Notes under the pieces: generated by a model
The model's input: the letters and a program-made list of their open reading frames with translations, nothing else
Told to the model about the DNA's origin: nothing
Database searches by the model: none
Position numbers and translations under genes: made by a program
In this document: one piece after another, positions 45,560 to 54,214 of the stretch
Position numbering within the stretch: position 1 is the first letter of the stretch
Layout of the letters: each line of letters starts with the position of its first letter
DNA from: Streptomyces clavuligerus
GTDB taxonomy: Bacteria > Actinomycetota > Actinomycetes > Streptomycetales > Streptomycetaceae
Direction of reading: 5' to 3'
DNA length: 64,000 nucleotides
Assembly (NCBI RefSeq): GCF_005519465.1
Contig: NZ_CP027858.1
Location: 6,373,001 to 6,437,000, forward strand

Positions 45560-46543
45560 ATGCCGACCGCGCTCGGATCGCTGCGCAGGCTTCTGATGGC
45601 ACCGCCCTTGGCGGAGGTCGGTTTCTCCGCACGGGGGTTCGGCGTCCCGCCGACGGAGCTGACCCGTCGGCTGGAAGCGATCCCGCAGGCCGTGGTCTGC
45701 GGCTTCGAGTGGGCGATCGACACACGCGGCACCTGGGAGACCGAGCGCCGCACCCTGCTGGTCGAGCCGGAGCTGCGCGGCTTTGTCTACGAGGGCGCCA
45801 CCATGGCCCTGACGATCCGTGACGCCATGGGCCCCGGGCGCGGCCGTCGGGCGGCCGAGCTGCTGCGCGGCCCCGCCCGGCAGCATGTCTTCCTCAACTA
45901 CATCGGTATCGGCTTCGCGATGGCCCGGCTGCCGCGGGTCCTGTGGAAGAAGGTCCTGCCCGATCTCACGGGCTCCGACTACTACCCCGTCATGAGCTGG
46001 CTGGCCGTGGACGGATACGGATTCGATCTCGCCTACTTCCACACCCGGCGCTGGGTGAACGAGCAGCGGGTACCCGATCCGTACCCCTGGGAGGGGGCGC
46101 CCGACTACTTCCCGCGCGCCGTGGACCAGGGCATCGGGCGGGCCCTGTGGTTCATCCACGGGGCCGATGTCTCCCGGGTCGCCCCTGCGGTGGAACGTTT
46201 CTCCACGCATCGCCGGGCGGATCTGTGGAGCGGTGTCGGGCTCGCCGCGACCTTCGCCGGCTGCTGCGCCCCGGAGCAGCTCCGGACCCTGCGCGACGCG
46301 GCGGCGGGGTACGGGGAACACCTCGCCCAGGGCGCGGTGTTCGCCGCCAAGGCGCGCGACTACGCCGGGACGGTGCCCGAGCACACCCATGCCGCGACCG
46401 CCGCGCTGACCGGTCTCACGGTCGAGGCGGCGGTACGGCTCGCGGACGACAGTTCCGTGGCGGGCCGGGAATCCGGCTCGCTGCCCGCCTATGAACTATG
46501 GCGCCAGAATATCCGTTCCGGAATTCTTCTCGATAATTCCTGA
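45560..46543 (+). CDS. DUF1702 family protein
   Basis: A 327-residue protein matching DUF1702, a family often found in biosynthetic clusters including enediyne clusters. Visible features are an N-terminal LRRLLMAPPLAEVGFSARGF, GFEWAIDTRG, GFVYEGATMALTIRDAM, HVFLNYIGIGFAMARLPR and a C-terminal AAALTGLTVEAAVRLADDSS...YELWRQ. No cofactor motif is recognised and function is unknown. ATG 45560 follows GGGGGAGA. The last 45 bp are unusually AT-rich for this genome. It is divergent from dhaK and convergent with the reductase operon. Confidence 0.85.
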   Translation: MPTALGSLRRLLMAPPLAEVGFSARGFGVPPTELTRRLEAIPQAVVCGFEWAIDTRGTWETERRTLLVEPELRGFVYEGATMALTIRDAMGPGRGRRAAELLRGPARQHVFLNYIGIGFAMARLPRVLWKKVLPDLTGSDYYPVMSWLAVDGYGFDLAYFHTRRWVNEQRVPDPYPWEGAPDYFPRAVDQGIGRALWFIHGADVSRVAPAVERFSTHRRADLWSGVGLAATFAGCCAPEQLRTLRDAAAGYGEHLAQGAVFAAKARDYAGTVPEHTHAATAALTGLTVEAAVRLADDSSVAGRESGSLPAYELWRQNIRSGILLDNS

Positions 46544-46601
46544 GCACATCCGAAGGAGACGCGGGACCGCCCGCGCCGATGCCCCGCACCCGTGCACCGA
46601 A

Positions 46602-46627
46602 GCGGGCCCCGCGCGAGCGGGGCCCGC
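46602..46627. terminator. Bidirectional terminator, 11-bp stem with GCGA tetraloop
   Basis: GCGGGCCCCGC-GCGA-GCGGGGCCCGC, followed by a T-containing stretch (GTTCCTTC). It lies between convergent DUF1702 and reductase genes. Confidence 0.85.
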
Positions 46628-46716
46628 CCGGGCGTTCCTTCTGCCGGCCCGCCGGGCTGTGCTCAGGGTGCTTCCTTCGCGGAGATGCGGTAACGCCAGA
46701 CATCCGCGTCCAGGGG

Positions 46717-47769
46717 TCAGGAGCCGCGGCTGCTCCCCGCCGACGCGGTGCGGCGGTCGTACCACGGCTGCGGAATCCGGGCGGCGGCTCTGCGATGGGT
46801 GTCGGCCCAGCGCCGCACCGAGCGGACGATCGTCTGCTCCATGTCCGGGACCTGATGGGTGACGTCGAAGGGCTCCGTCACCGACAAATAGCCCTGGTAC
46901 ACCTGGAAGGCGGCGATCCGCAGGAGTTGAGCGCGGTCCAGATACTGCTCGGCGAAGGGGCGGTGGAAGCGGTTCCACTGCTCGGGGGTGACGGAGGGCA
47001 GCCGGTCCAGGGGCGGGACACCGTGTGCGGAGCGCCAGGAGTTGAGGGTGTCCCGCATGCTGTCGAAGATCTCCCGGACCCGAGGGGCCCGCTCTCCGCG
47101 TCCCAGGATCGTCAGCCGGTGCCGGGCGGGCCGGCCATCGGCGACGAGCCGGGTGACATGCGCGGCCACGTCGTCGGTGCTGACCATGTCGACCAGCCCC
47201 TTCTCCGCCGCCACCAGGGCGGGTATCGCGCCGCTGCACAGCGCCGCGGGCAGCCAGAAGAAGCCGCTGTAGCGGTCGAGCGCGCCGTCGGCCCTGGCAC
47301 CGGCGACCAGGGGGAAGCGCACGATGTCCGCACCCTCCCGAGCGGTGCGCACCAGGCGTTCGGAGGCGGCCTTGGCCCACTCGTAGGAGTTGCGGTAGTC
47401 GTCCCGGGACGGCGAGGAGACACCGCCCGTCAGCCCCGTGGCGTAGGACGAGGACAGATGCAGGACATGGGTGTGCGCGGAGGCCAGGGAGAGTACCGCG
47501 CGCAGCGGCTGGACGGTGGCCTCCTCGGCCTCCTCGTCGGGCAGGTTCCAGCGGGTGTCGGCGGCGCAGTGGACCACCGCGTCCCACCGGATGCGCAGGG
47601 CGGGCGGCGGCTCCTCCCGCCCGGCCCACCACACATGCTGCCGCGGGCCCGCTCCGCCGCGGCGGCTCACACCGTGCACCCGGTGGCCCGCCGCGGTCAG
47701 CGCGCGCAGGACGACGCTGCCCACGGCGCCGGTGGCACCGGTCACCAGGATGCGGAGGGACGCCGTCAC
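46717..47769 (-). CDS. NAD(P)-dependent extended SDR, thioester-reductase-like
   Basis: A 350-residue reductase. The N-terminal Rossmann motif is VTGATGAVGSVV (TGxxGxxG); the active site is SSSYATG...NSYEWAKAASE (Ser and YxxxK). The VVHCAADTRWNL and VQPLRAVLSLA segments resemble the NAD-binding_4 family of fatty-acyl and thioester reductases, which reduce acyl thioesters to aldehydes or alcohols; a nucleoside-sugar epimerase is less likely. GTG 47769 overlaps the TGA of the SRPBCC gene (GTGA). The last 100 residues (LPSVTPEQWNRFHRPFAEQYLDRAQ...) are a helical C-terminal domain. Confidence 0.8.
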   Translation of the reverse strand: MTASLRILVTGATGAVGSVVLRALTAAGHRVHGVSRRGGAGPRQHVWWAGREEPPPALRIRWDAVVHCAADTRWNLPDEEAEEATVQPLRAVLSLASAHTHVLHLSSSYATGLTGGVSSPSRDDYRNSYEWAKAASERLVRTAREGADIVRFPLVAGARADGALDRYSGFFWLPAALCSGAIPALVAAEKGLVDMVSTDDVAAHVTRLVADGRPARHRLTILGRGERAPRVREIFDSMRDTLNSWRSAHGVPPLDRLPSVTPEQWNRFHRPFAEQYLDRAQLLRIAAFQVYQGYLSVTEPFDVTHQVPDMEQTIVRSVRRWADTHRRAAARIPQPWYDRRTASAGSSRGS

Positions 47770-48212
47770 GAGCCCACCGTGACCCGCTGTTCGATGGCGC
47801 GCAGCATGTGTTCGCAGTTCTCCTGGAGCGCCCGGGCGGCGACCGGGTTGAGCATGTCGGCCAGGAGCGGGATGCCGATCTCGAAGTCGACCGACATGAC
47901 GACCACGGAGGCCCGGTCCCCTTCGGCGTCGACCCGCCAGTATCCGGTGAACTCGTCGAGGTCGCCGGAGACCTGGGTGAACGTCATGACACGGCGCTCG
48001 TGGTCGAGTTCGTCCTCCTCCACCCACTCCAGGACCGATCCCTTGAGCAGCACGGACCAGGCGCTGGTGCGGGTGCCGTCCTCCGTCTCCCCGAGGACGG
48101 CCACCGACTCGACGTTCCGCATATAGGTGGCGTAGTCCTCCAGTCGGCTGACGGCCTCCCAGGCGACGGCGGCCGGGGCGCTGATCGGCAGATGGACTTC
48201 GACATGGGGCAT
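47766..48212 (-). CDS. SRPBCC (START-like, polyketide cyclase/dehydratase) protein
   Basis: A 148-residue single-domain START-fold protein: VEVHLPISAPAAVAWEAVSRLEDYATYM, SVLEWVEEDELDHERRVMTF and a C-terminal long helix. Members cyclise polyketides or bind lipids. A family role as aromatase/cyclase fits the neighbourhood but is inference; there is no polyketide synthase in the window. ATG 48212 has GAGGAGAG upstream. It lies 71 bp after the acyl-CoA dehydrogenase gene and overlaps the reductase gene by 4 bp. Confidence 0.85.
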   Translation of the reverse strand: MPHVEVHLPISAPAAVAWEAVSRLEDYATYMRNVESVAVLGETEDGTRTSAWSVLLKGSVLEWVEEDELDHERRVMTFTQVSGDLDEFTGYWRVDAEGDRASVVVMSVDFEIGIPLLADMLNPVAARALQENCEHMLRAIEQRVTVGS

Positions 48213-48283
48213 GGCTGTTCTCTCCTCGGACGGCATGGGCTGGAACGGCACGAGCTTGGACGGCACGGGCTGGGACGGGTGGC

Positions 48284-49459
48284 TCAGCCGGGCGGATCGA
48301 AGCTGATCCCGCGCCCCGCGCAGTGGGCGCCGACCGCCTCGTCGCAGGTCAGCAGGGACGGTGGATGGTGATGGACGGCGAGCGAGTCCAGCAGCAGGGC
48401 GGCGGCACGCCGGCCGCGCCCGTACAGTCGGCTGCCCATGACCGGGGTGACGGCGCTCAGCACCCGGTCGCGGGTGTCGCTGAGCGAGGCACGCAGCCCC
48501 ATGGCCGCGGCGAGCGCCGCCGGGCCGCCGAGCGTCCCCGACTCGATGTCCGTGCCGAGCTGGCGGCAGGCGCCCCCGAGCGTCAGCAGCTCCCGGGTGG
48601 CCCGCCCGAGCAGGGCCGTCCTGGGGCCGAACGCGCCCGTCCGGGCCGTCTGCTCGTACGCCGTGTCCAGCAGTCCGCTCAGGACTCCGTGGTAGGTGGC
48701 CGTCAGCAGCACCGCGAACCAGGACATGCCCGCGATGACGTTCTCGTCGACGACATCGGCGGGGCCGCGGTGGAAGACGAGCCGGTCGTCCACCGCCACG
48801 TCGTCCAGGACCAGCCGGGCGGTGTCGGAGTCCGTCATGCCGAGGGAGGCCCACTCGCCCCGGACCTCCATGCCGGGTGAGGAGCGGGGGACCAGGGCGA
48901 GGATCGTCTCCTCGGTCCCGGTGACCCGGGCGGTCAGACAGACCAGGGTCGCCGTGGTGGCGAGCGAGCAGGGGAACTTCACCCCCGTCACCCGGTAGCC
49001 CGTGGTGGTGGGGACGGCCTCGGAGCGGCTGGCCGTGAAGTTGGGGCTGCCGCCCGGTTCGGCGAACGCGGACGCGACCAGCGCGCCGGAGCCCGCGATC
49101 CCCTCCAGCAGCATCCAGCTCGTGTCGCGGTGCCGCCGCCAGTAGTCGGCCAGCAGGCCCACGGTGAACGCGTGCATGTTCAGCGCGATCGCCGCCGAGG
49201 GGTCGACCCGGCCGAGCGCGCGCTGGGCGGCGGCCACACCCACCAGGCCCTCGCCCGCGCCGCCCAGCTCCCTGGGCACGGCCAACGCCGCGTAACCGCT
49301 GTCGGCGAGGTCGCGGATGCGCTCGGGTCCGGTGGCGCCCGCGCGGGCGGGAGGCACCGTCCAGGACGTGTTCCAGCCGCTGTCGAGCAGGGGCAGGCGC
49401 GGGGCCGCGCTGTCCGCGGGGTGTCCGGATTCCTGTGTGTCCTCGGTGGTGGTGCTCAT
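48284..49459 (-). CDS. Acyl-CoA dehydrogenase family flavoprotein
   Basis: A 391-residue flavoenzyme, somewhat divergent. The N-terminal helical domain has SGYAALAVPRELGGAG; the middle beta domain has ASAFAEPGGSPNFTASRSEA and VTGVKFPCSLATTATLVC; the C-terminal helical domain includes GMSWFAVLLTATYHGVLSGLLDTA. The usual catalytic Glu position could not be placed with certainty. In clusters such enzymes desaturate acyl-ACP or act as N-oxygenases; which applies is unknown. First gene of the ACAD-SRPBCC-SDR operon; a 19-bp palindrome lies 126 bp upstream. Confidence 0.85.
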   Translation of the reverse strand: MSTTTEDTQESGHPADSAAPRLPLLDSGWNTSWTVPPARAGATGPERIRDLADSGYAALAVPRELGGAGEGLVGVAAAQRALGRVDPSAAIALNMHAFTVGLLADYWRRHRDTSWMLLEGIAGSGALVASAFAEPGGSPNFTASRSEAVPTTTGYRVTGVKFPCSLATTATLVCLTARVTGTEETILALVPRSSPGMEVRGEWASLGMTDSDTARLVLDDVAVDDRLVFHRGPADVVDENVIAGMSWFAVLLTATYHGVLSGLLDTAYEQTARTGAFGPRTALLGRATRELLTLGGACRQLGTDIESGTLGGPAALAAAMGLRASLSDTRDRVLSAVTPVMGSRLYGRGRRAAALLLDSLAVHHHPPSLLTCDEAVGAHCAGRGISFDPPG

Positions 49460-49584
49460 GCCTCCCCCTTCCGGGCCCGGCAGCTCCGCCGCAGCCCCCG
49501 CTCTCCGGCGGTCGGGGATACGTGGTGCGGACGCGTGCCCCGGTAGCAGCAGACTAGGTCGCCGGAACGGCGGAAAGCAGTGGC

Positions 49585-49603
49585 TGTTTCGCTCTGCGGA
49601 ACG
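49585..49603. promoter_or_regulatory. Operator-like palindrome upstream of the acyl-CoA dehydrogenase operon
   Basis: TGTTTCGCTCTGCGGAACG: 8-bp arms with two mismatches and a 3-bp spacer. Same length and half-sites as the perfect palindrome at 54215-54233, and both are preceded by TGGC. Confidence 0.5.
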
Positions 49604-49643
49604 CCGGAACCGTCCTGGTGCGGACCGCCGGACGGGCTCCTCC

Positions 49644-50297
49644 TCACCGGCGCGCCAGGGCCGGCAGCCCGACCGGGTCCAGGGCGTCCGTGTCCACGCG
49701 GACGGTGTCCCAGCCGAGCGCGGCGGCCGGGGCGATGTCGATCTCCTCGTCGTCGCCGACCATCGCCCGCCGGTCGAACGCGCCCTCGCCGATCAGCCGG
49801 AACGCCCTCGGGTCCGGCTTCTTCGGGCCCCCGTCCCCGCTGAACAGCGCCCGTTCGTACACATCGGGCACCCCGGTGCGGCGCAGCAGCCGGCGCATCA
49901 GGGAGCCCGGCAGATAGCAGTTCGACAGCAGCCGGACGGTGTGGCCCGCGGCGGCCACCCGGCGCATGGCGTCGGCGACGGGCCCGCACAGGGCGAACCC
50001 GGCCGGGTCCGCGCAGCCGAACGCCTGCCACAGGGCCTCCTCCAGCGCTGCGCGGGGACGCGGCTCGCCCTGCTCCCGCAGGGCCTCGTCCAGCAGGGCC
50101 AGGGTCGCGGGCTGGAGCGCGGCCGGATCCGTCATCGCGGTGAACACGGCGCCGTAGACGCTGTCGACGACCTTCCGCGCCAGGTGCGCGTCCACGGCCA
50201 GGGCCGCGGAGAGGTGGGTGGTGAACTCCTCGGGTCCCGGCACGGGCGGGGCGGTGATGAGTGTCTTGTAGCAGTCGAAGACCACGAGCGCGGGCAT
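49644..50297 (-). CDS. HAD-superfamily hydrolase
   Basis: A 217-residue haloacid-dehalogenase-fold protein. Motif I is VFDCYKTL with Asp8 as nucleophile (the second Asp of DxD is replaced by Tyr, as in some dehalogenase-like members), motif II LLSNCY, motif III Lys in GGPKKPDP and motif IV GDDEEIDI. Likely a small-molecule phosphatase or dehalogenase-like enzyme. ATG 50297 has AGAGGA upstream. It follows the ABC permease gene by 241 bp in the same direction and ends before the ACAD operon. Confidence 0.85.
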   Translation of the reverse strand: MPALVVFDCYKTLITAPPVPGPEEFTTHLSAALAVDAHLARKVVDSVYGAVFTAMTDPAALQPATLALLDEALREQGEPRPRAALEEALWQAFGCADPAGFALCGPVADAMRRVAAAGHTVRLLSNCYLPGSLMRRLLRRTGVPDVYERALFSGDGGPKKPDPRAFRLIGEGAFDRRAMVGDDEEIDIAPAAALGWDTVRVDTDALDPVGLPALARR

Positions 50298-50310
50298 GGG
50301 AGTGTCCTCT

Positions 50311-50380
50311 CTGATGGCGGTGGCGAGGGGCCTGGCGGCGGTGGGCTGCCTGATGGCGGTGGGTGTCCTGATGGCGGTGG
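50311..50380. repeat. Three copies of a 13-bp repeat upstream of the HAD gene
   Basis: CTGATGGCGGTGG occurs at 50311-50323, 50350-50362 and 50368-50380. The remaining part of the 241-bp gap has further GGCCCG-rich near-repeats (50400-50510). Confidence 0.7.
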
Positions 50381-50538
50381 TGGAACGGTGTGACACCCGG
50401 TGGGCCCGACGGCGCGGCCCGGCGCGGGCCCGGTGCCGTCGGTGCGGCCCGAACGGCACAGCGTGGCCCGAACGGCCCGGCGCGGGCCCGGTGCGGCCTG
50501 AGTGGCGCGGTCCGACGGCCCTGCGCGGCCTCGGACCC

Positions 50539-51321
50539 TCACGACCAGGTGAGCTTGGGGTGGGCCGAGCGGAAGAAGACCAGCGTCACGACCGTGAGAC
50601 CGGCCGCGAAGCCGCACAGCACGGCGGCCGGGAGCAGGACGTCCACCACACCGCCGCCGTCGAGGACGACGGTGGAGAAGCCGCGCATCGCCCAGTAGCT
50701 GGGCACCCCGGGCGCGAGCGGACGGGCCCAGTCCGGCAGTACGGACAGCGGGGTCAGCGCCCCGCCGAGCCCGGCGAGGAGCAGGGCGAGCAGATTGGCG
50801 GCGACGGTGAGCTGGGAGATGGAGCGGCACAGCGCCACCAGCGCCATGCCCGCCATCACCACGCACAGCGCCAGCGGCACCCCCACCACGGCCAGCGCGG
50901 GCCAGGAGCCGCGCACCCGCAGCCCCGACAGCGCCCCACCCACCCCCAGGACCACCGCGAGCTGCGCCAGCGCGGCGGCCAGGGCCACCAGCACATGGCC
51001 GGCCACCAGCTCGAACGACCGCGCGGGACCGGCCCGCAGCCGGTCCCAGGTGTGCCAGCCGTGCTCCCGGAACATCGCGAAGCCCACGACGTTCACCAGG
51101 AGGAAGAGAAACACGACCGCCATGCCGGGCACGCCCTGCTCGGCGCCGTTGGCGTCGGGCACGTCCCCGGCCCGCAGCGCCGCGCGGAACAGCGGCTGGG
51201 TGAAACCCATGACCAGCAGCGGCATCAGGGTACGGACGATCAGCGGCGCCGGGTCGCGGGCCAGCAGCCTCGCGTCCTGCCGCGCCAGCGCCGCGATCCG
51301 CCGCAGCGAACCGTCACCCAT
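50539..51321 (-). CDS. ABC-2 type transporter permease
   Basis: A 260-residue membrane protein with about six hydrophobic segments and a cytoplasmic N-terminus. The region PGMAVVFLFLLVNVVGFAMFREHGWHTWDRLRAGPARSFELVAGHV is the hallmark ABC-2 loop. Its ATG and the TGA of the ATPase gene overlap within ATGGGTGA. It forms an exporter with the upstream ATPase; cargo unknown, possibly the cluster product. Confidence 0.88.
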   Translation of the reverse strand: MGDGSLRRIAALARQDARLLARDPAPLIVRTLMPLLVMGFTQPLFRAALRAGDVPDANGAEQGVPGMAVVFLFLLVNVVGFAMFREHGWHTWDRLRAGPARSFELVAGHVLVALAAALAQLAVVLGVGGALSGLRVRGSWPALAVVGVPLALCVVMAGMALVALCRSISQLTVAANLLALLLAGLGGALTPLSVLPDWARPLAPGVPSYWAMRGFSTVVLDGGGVVDVLLPAAVLCGFAAGLTVVTLVFFRSAHPKLTWS

Positions 51322-52324
51322 GGAGCGCCGCCCCCACGGCCCGGCGGGCGGGCCGCACCGGGCCTTCGCCGTCCACGGCCCGCTCCCTGGTCAGCCGGAG
51401 GAAGGCACTCTCCAGACCGGGCCGCACCACCCGCAGACCGACCAGTGAACCGGCCGTGTCGCCGAGCGCCGCCAGCACCTCGGGCACCGCCGACTGCGGC
51501 TCCTCGACCTGGACCCGCAGCACCTCCGCGCCGACGGTCACCGGCCAGGGCAGGCGCAGTGGCGGCGGCGGGCCCGGGAAGGTCAGCTCCACGGCGCTCT
51601 CCCCATGGCCGCGCACCACCTCCGCGAGGGTGCCGCGGGCGACCATCCGGCCCTGGTGGAGCACGGCCACGCTCGCGTCCAGCGCCTCGACCTCGGGGAG
51701 GTAGTGCGTCGAGTAGCAGACCGCCGTACCGGTGGCAGCCAGCTCCCGGACATGGGCGATGAGCCGGGTCCGGGTCTCCACGTCCACGCCCGCGGTGGGC
51801 TCGTCCAGCAGGACGAGGGGCGGGCGGTGCAGCAGGGCCAGCGCGGTGTGCACCCGCCGCTGCTCGCCGCCGGAGAGCCGGGAGACCCGGCGGTCGAGCA
51901 GGGCGGTCAGCCCGAGCGGGGCCGCGGTCTCCTCGATCCGCCGTCGCGCCTCGCGGGCGCGCAACCCGGCCAGTTCGGCGAAGAACCGCAGATTCTGACG
52001 GACGGTCAGCGGTGGGTAGACCCCCAGCTCCTGGGGGGCCAGACCGAGGTCGAGACGGGCGCGGCGGTCGTGGCTCCGATCGCCCGTGAGGGGTCGGCCG
52101 CAGATCTCGATCCGGCCGCTGTCCGCCCGTAGCAGGCCCGCCACCAGGGACATCAGAGTGGTCTTGCCCGCGCCGTTGGCGCCGAGCAGGCCCACGATCT
52201 CCCCGGCGGCGACGGTGAGGTCGACCCCGTCCAGCGCGGTCGTGGTGCCGTACCGCTTGCCGACGGCGTGCAGGGCCAGGGCCGGCCCGCCGGGGGAGGG
52301 CCCGGGGGCCGGGTCAGTCGGCAC
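51314..52324 (-). CDS. ABC transporter ATP-binding protein
   Basis: A 336-residue ATPase of the DrrA-like export type. Walker A GANGAGKTT (about 48-56), signature LSGGEQRR, Walker B VLLDEPTAGVD and the switch His in CYSTHYLPE are all present. GTG 52324 overlaps the upstream gene's stop by 11 bp. An earlier in-frame ATG at 52351 lies well inside the upstream gene. The C-terminal 110 residues are a regulatory extension common in drug exporters. Confidence 0.92.
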   Translation of the reverse strand: MPTDPAPGPSPGGPALALHAVGKRYGTTTALDGVDLTVAAGEIVGLLGANGAGKTTLMSLVAGLLRADSGRIEICGRPLTGDRSHDRRARLDLGLAPQELGVYPPLTVRQNLRFFAELAGLRAREARRRIEETAAPLGLTALLDRRVSRLSGGEQRRVHTALALLHRPPLVLLDEPTAGVDVETRTRLIAHVRELAATGTAVCYSTHYLPEVEALDASVAVLHQGRMVARGTLAEVVRGHGESAVELTFPGPPPPLRLPWPVTVGAEVLRVQVEEPQSAVPEVLAALGDTAGSLVGLRVVRPGLESAFLRLTRERAVDGEGPVRPARRAVGAALHG

Positions 52325-52973
52325 GGCGGGTCCACGCGTCCGGCAGCACATCGGGCAGGCCGACGCGCTCCAGGACCGGCTGCCAGGTACGGACCAGTCT
52401 GAAGCCCTTCATCAGTCCGCTGCCGGAGCGGACGTCGGGCAGGGGCTCGCCGTAGCCCAGCAGCGCCTCGGTGTCGAGCAGATGCTCCCGGAGCCGGTCC
52501 AGCCATGCCGTGCCGCGCTCGCCGACCGCGTCCAGACCGTCGGCCGCGAGCCGCATCCCGGCCTCGGCCTCCTCGGCGGGGACCCCGGCGAAGGGGTCGA
52601 AGGCGGCCTCGCCCAGCGCGTACACCGGTTCGCCCTCGGTGCGCAGCCCCCGGACGGACAGCGAGAGCTGCACCAGTTCGTAGGCCATCAGGACGGCGAC
52701 CTCGGTCTGCCGGGCCGCGACGGCGCCCTCGACGTCCTCCAGCCGGGAGCGGCAGATCAGCAGCAGCCGGGCCGCGCCGTGCGCGCGGAAGGCGAGCAGC
52801 CGCCGCAGATCGGCCGGGGGCGCCCCCACCGTTCCGGAGGGTGCCGGTCCGGTGGGGGCCGACACGGGGACGGTCGGTCCGGTGGGGGCCGACACGGAGA
52901 CCGTCGGGCCGGTGGCGGGCGAAGCGGAGACCGTCGGTCCGGTCGGGGTCGGGGGCGGGACGGTGCGGCTCAT
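52314..52973 (-). CDS. Uncharacterised protein with N-terminal decapeptide repeats
   Basis: A 219-residue protein. Residues about 8-45 are three and a half repeats of PTGPTV(S/P)VSA encoded by 30-bp tandem DNA repeats (52846-52935 and onward). The rest (about 53-219) is a helical domain: DLRRLLAFRAHGAARLLLICRSRLEDVEGAV, VLMAYELVQLSLSVRGL and REHLLDTEALLGYGEPL. No family is recognised. ATG 52973 overlaps the TGA of the nucleotidyltransferase-like gene, and its own stop overlaps the ATPase start, so it is a tightly coupled member of the exporter operon. Confidence 0.75.
   Translation of the reverse strand: MSRTVPPPTPTGPTVSASPATGPTVSVSAPTGPTVPVSAPTGPAPSGTVGAPPADLRRLLAFRAHGAARLLLICRSRLEDVEGAVAARQTEVAVLMAYELVQLSLSVRGLRTEGEPVYALGEAAFDPFAGVPAEEAEAGMRLAADGLDAVGERGTAWLDRLREHLLDTEALLGYGEPLPDVRSGSGLMKGFRLVRTWQPVLERVGLPDVLPDAWTRRAD
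52846..52935. repeat. 30-bp tandem repeats, in frame
   Basis: Units 52846-52875, 52876-52905 and 52906-52935, with a partial fourth. They encode a Pro/Thr/Val/Ser decapeptide; the first two units are nearly identical. Confidence 0.85.
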
Positions 52974-54013
52974 ACGGCGGCCTCCGGTGCCGGGTCGGCG
53001 ACGCCGAGCCACAGCATGTCGTGGGCGAACAGGGACATCAGCTCAGCGGGCGGCAGGGCGCCCAGCGGGCCCGACCAGACGACCGCGTCGCCGTCGCCGG
53101 GCGGCAGGTCTCGCGGCGGGATCTCCAGGGCGCGCAACCGCCACCGGTCCACGACCGTGCGATCGTCCAGCGCGGTCGTCCCGATGCCGGTGGACCAGCG
53201 CAGGACCGAGTGGAGCGGGGCCGCGTCGCCCAGCAGCAGATCGACGGAGGCGAGCCAGTGCCGGAGCTGCTCCGGGGAGGGGGACGGTGAGGAGAGCGTG
53301 TCCCGCAGCAGGGCCGTGCCCCGCGTGTCCCCGAGCACCTTGAGCTTCTCGCCCACCCACTTGGCCAGGAAGTACAGCTCGCCCTCGGCGGTGGCCCGGG
53401 CGTTGAGCGCGGCGGCCACGGCCTCCCGGGCGCGGACCGCCGCCGCCGGGGGGCGGACGTCGAGCAGCCAGCGGGCGGCCTGCGCGAGCCGGTGCGCCTC
53501 GACCGTCCACCACTGCTCCACGGCCGAGGCCAGCCAGGGCCCGCGCAGCCCCTCGTACCAGTCGTCCCAGGGCGGCGAGACGACCAGGGGCAGTCCGAGC
53601 GCCAGTCTGCTGGTGGTGTTGAGGGCGCGGCGCCGGTGGTTCCAGGCGGCCTCCGTGACACCGGCGAACCGGGGCCAGGGTTCCTCGGCCAGCTCGGCGG
53701 CGCTCCGCCGCACGGACTCCGCCCGGCGGATGCTGACATCGATCAGTGTGCCGTGCTCGTGAGACTGGATGGGGAAGCGGGTGAGCCGCTCGCTCTCGAC
53801 GAGGACCAGCAGGTCGAGATCGCTGCGGGGGTTGCCGAAGCCGGTGAGCACCGAGCCGGCGGCGACGGCGAGCAGCGGTGTCCCCACCCCCTGGTCGGCC
53901 TCCTTGAGGACCGCGTCCCTGTTCATTCCCCGTTGCTCCAGGAAGAGATCGAGACGCGTGCTCAGCGTGGCCGGGTCCGGGAACCCGACGGCGCCGGTGG
54001 ACGTGGTCTTCAT
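52970..54013 (-). CDS. Nucleotidyltransferase-like protein
   Basis: A 347-residue protein with a minimal nucleotidyltransferase signature GSVLTGFGNPRSDLDLLVLVES (G-x-G-N-x-x-S-D-x-D-L, residues about 43-64), as in the pol-beta-like/KNTase superfamily. The remainder is helical with EQWWTVEAHRLAQAARWLLD and AEGELYFLAKWVGEKLKVLGDTRG. It is much longer than MNT-type antitoxins. Substrate unknown; adenylylation of a small molecule or RNA is possible. It is the first gene of a four-gene operon with the repeat protein and the ABC exporter, and octamer repeats lie 21 bp upstream of ATG 54013. Confidence 0.75.
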   Translation of the reverse strand: MKTTSTGAVGFPDPATLSTRLDLFLEQRGMNRDAVLKEADQGVGTPLLAVAAGSVLTGFGNPRSDLDLLVLVESERLTRFPIQSHEHGTLIDVSIRRAESVRRSAAELAEEPWPRFAGVTEAAWNHRRRALNTTSRLALGLPLVVSPPWDDWYEGLRGPWLASAVEQWWTVEAHRLAQAARWLLDVRPPAAAVRAREAVAAALNARATAEGELYFLAKWVGEKLKVLGDTRGTALLRDTLSSPSPSPEQLRHWLASVDLLLGDAAPLHSVLRWSTGIGTTALDDRTVVDRWRLRALEIPPRDLPPGDGDAVVWSGPLGALPPAELMSLFAHDMLWLGVADPAPEAAV

Positions 54014-54034
54014 ACGGTCGCTGCACCTTTCGGC

Positions 54035-54106
54035 GGACTGACGGACTGACGGACTGACGGGTGGACGGGTGGACGGGTGGACGGACTGATGGACTGACGG
54101 GTGGAC
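54035..54106. repeat. Nine tandem 8-bp repeats in a leader region
   Basis: Exactly nine octamers: GGACTGAC x3, GGGTGGAC x3, GGACTGAT, GGACTGAC, GGGTGGAC. The array lies 21-93 bp upstream of ATG 54013 on the - strand, where the 5' UTR or promoter of the exporter operon should be. Confidence 0.95.
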
Positions 54107-54214
54107 GCGGGCGGAGTGGGGGTTCCGGGAGCCGCGGCGGCCCGGGTGGGCCCGGGGCCGGAGACTCCGGCGCCGCGCGCAGCGTCCCAAGCGCGGGGCG
54201 CCCGGCTCAATGGC

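Noticed and set aside
54059..54098. Insertion-sequence ends or attachment site at the octamer array
   Set aside because: No transposase or integrase, no inverted ends; it is a simple tandem array.
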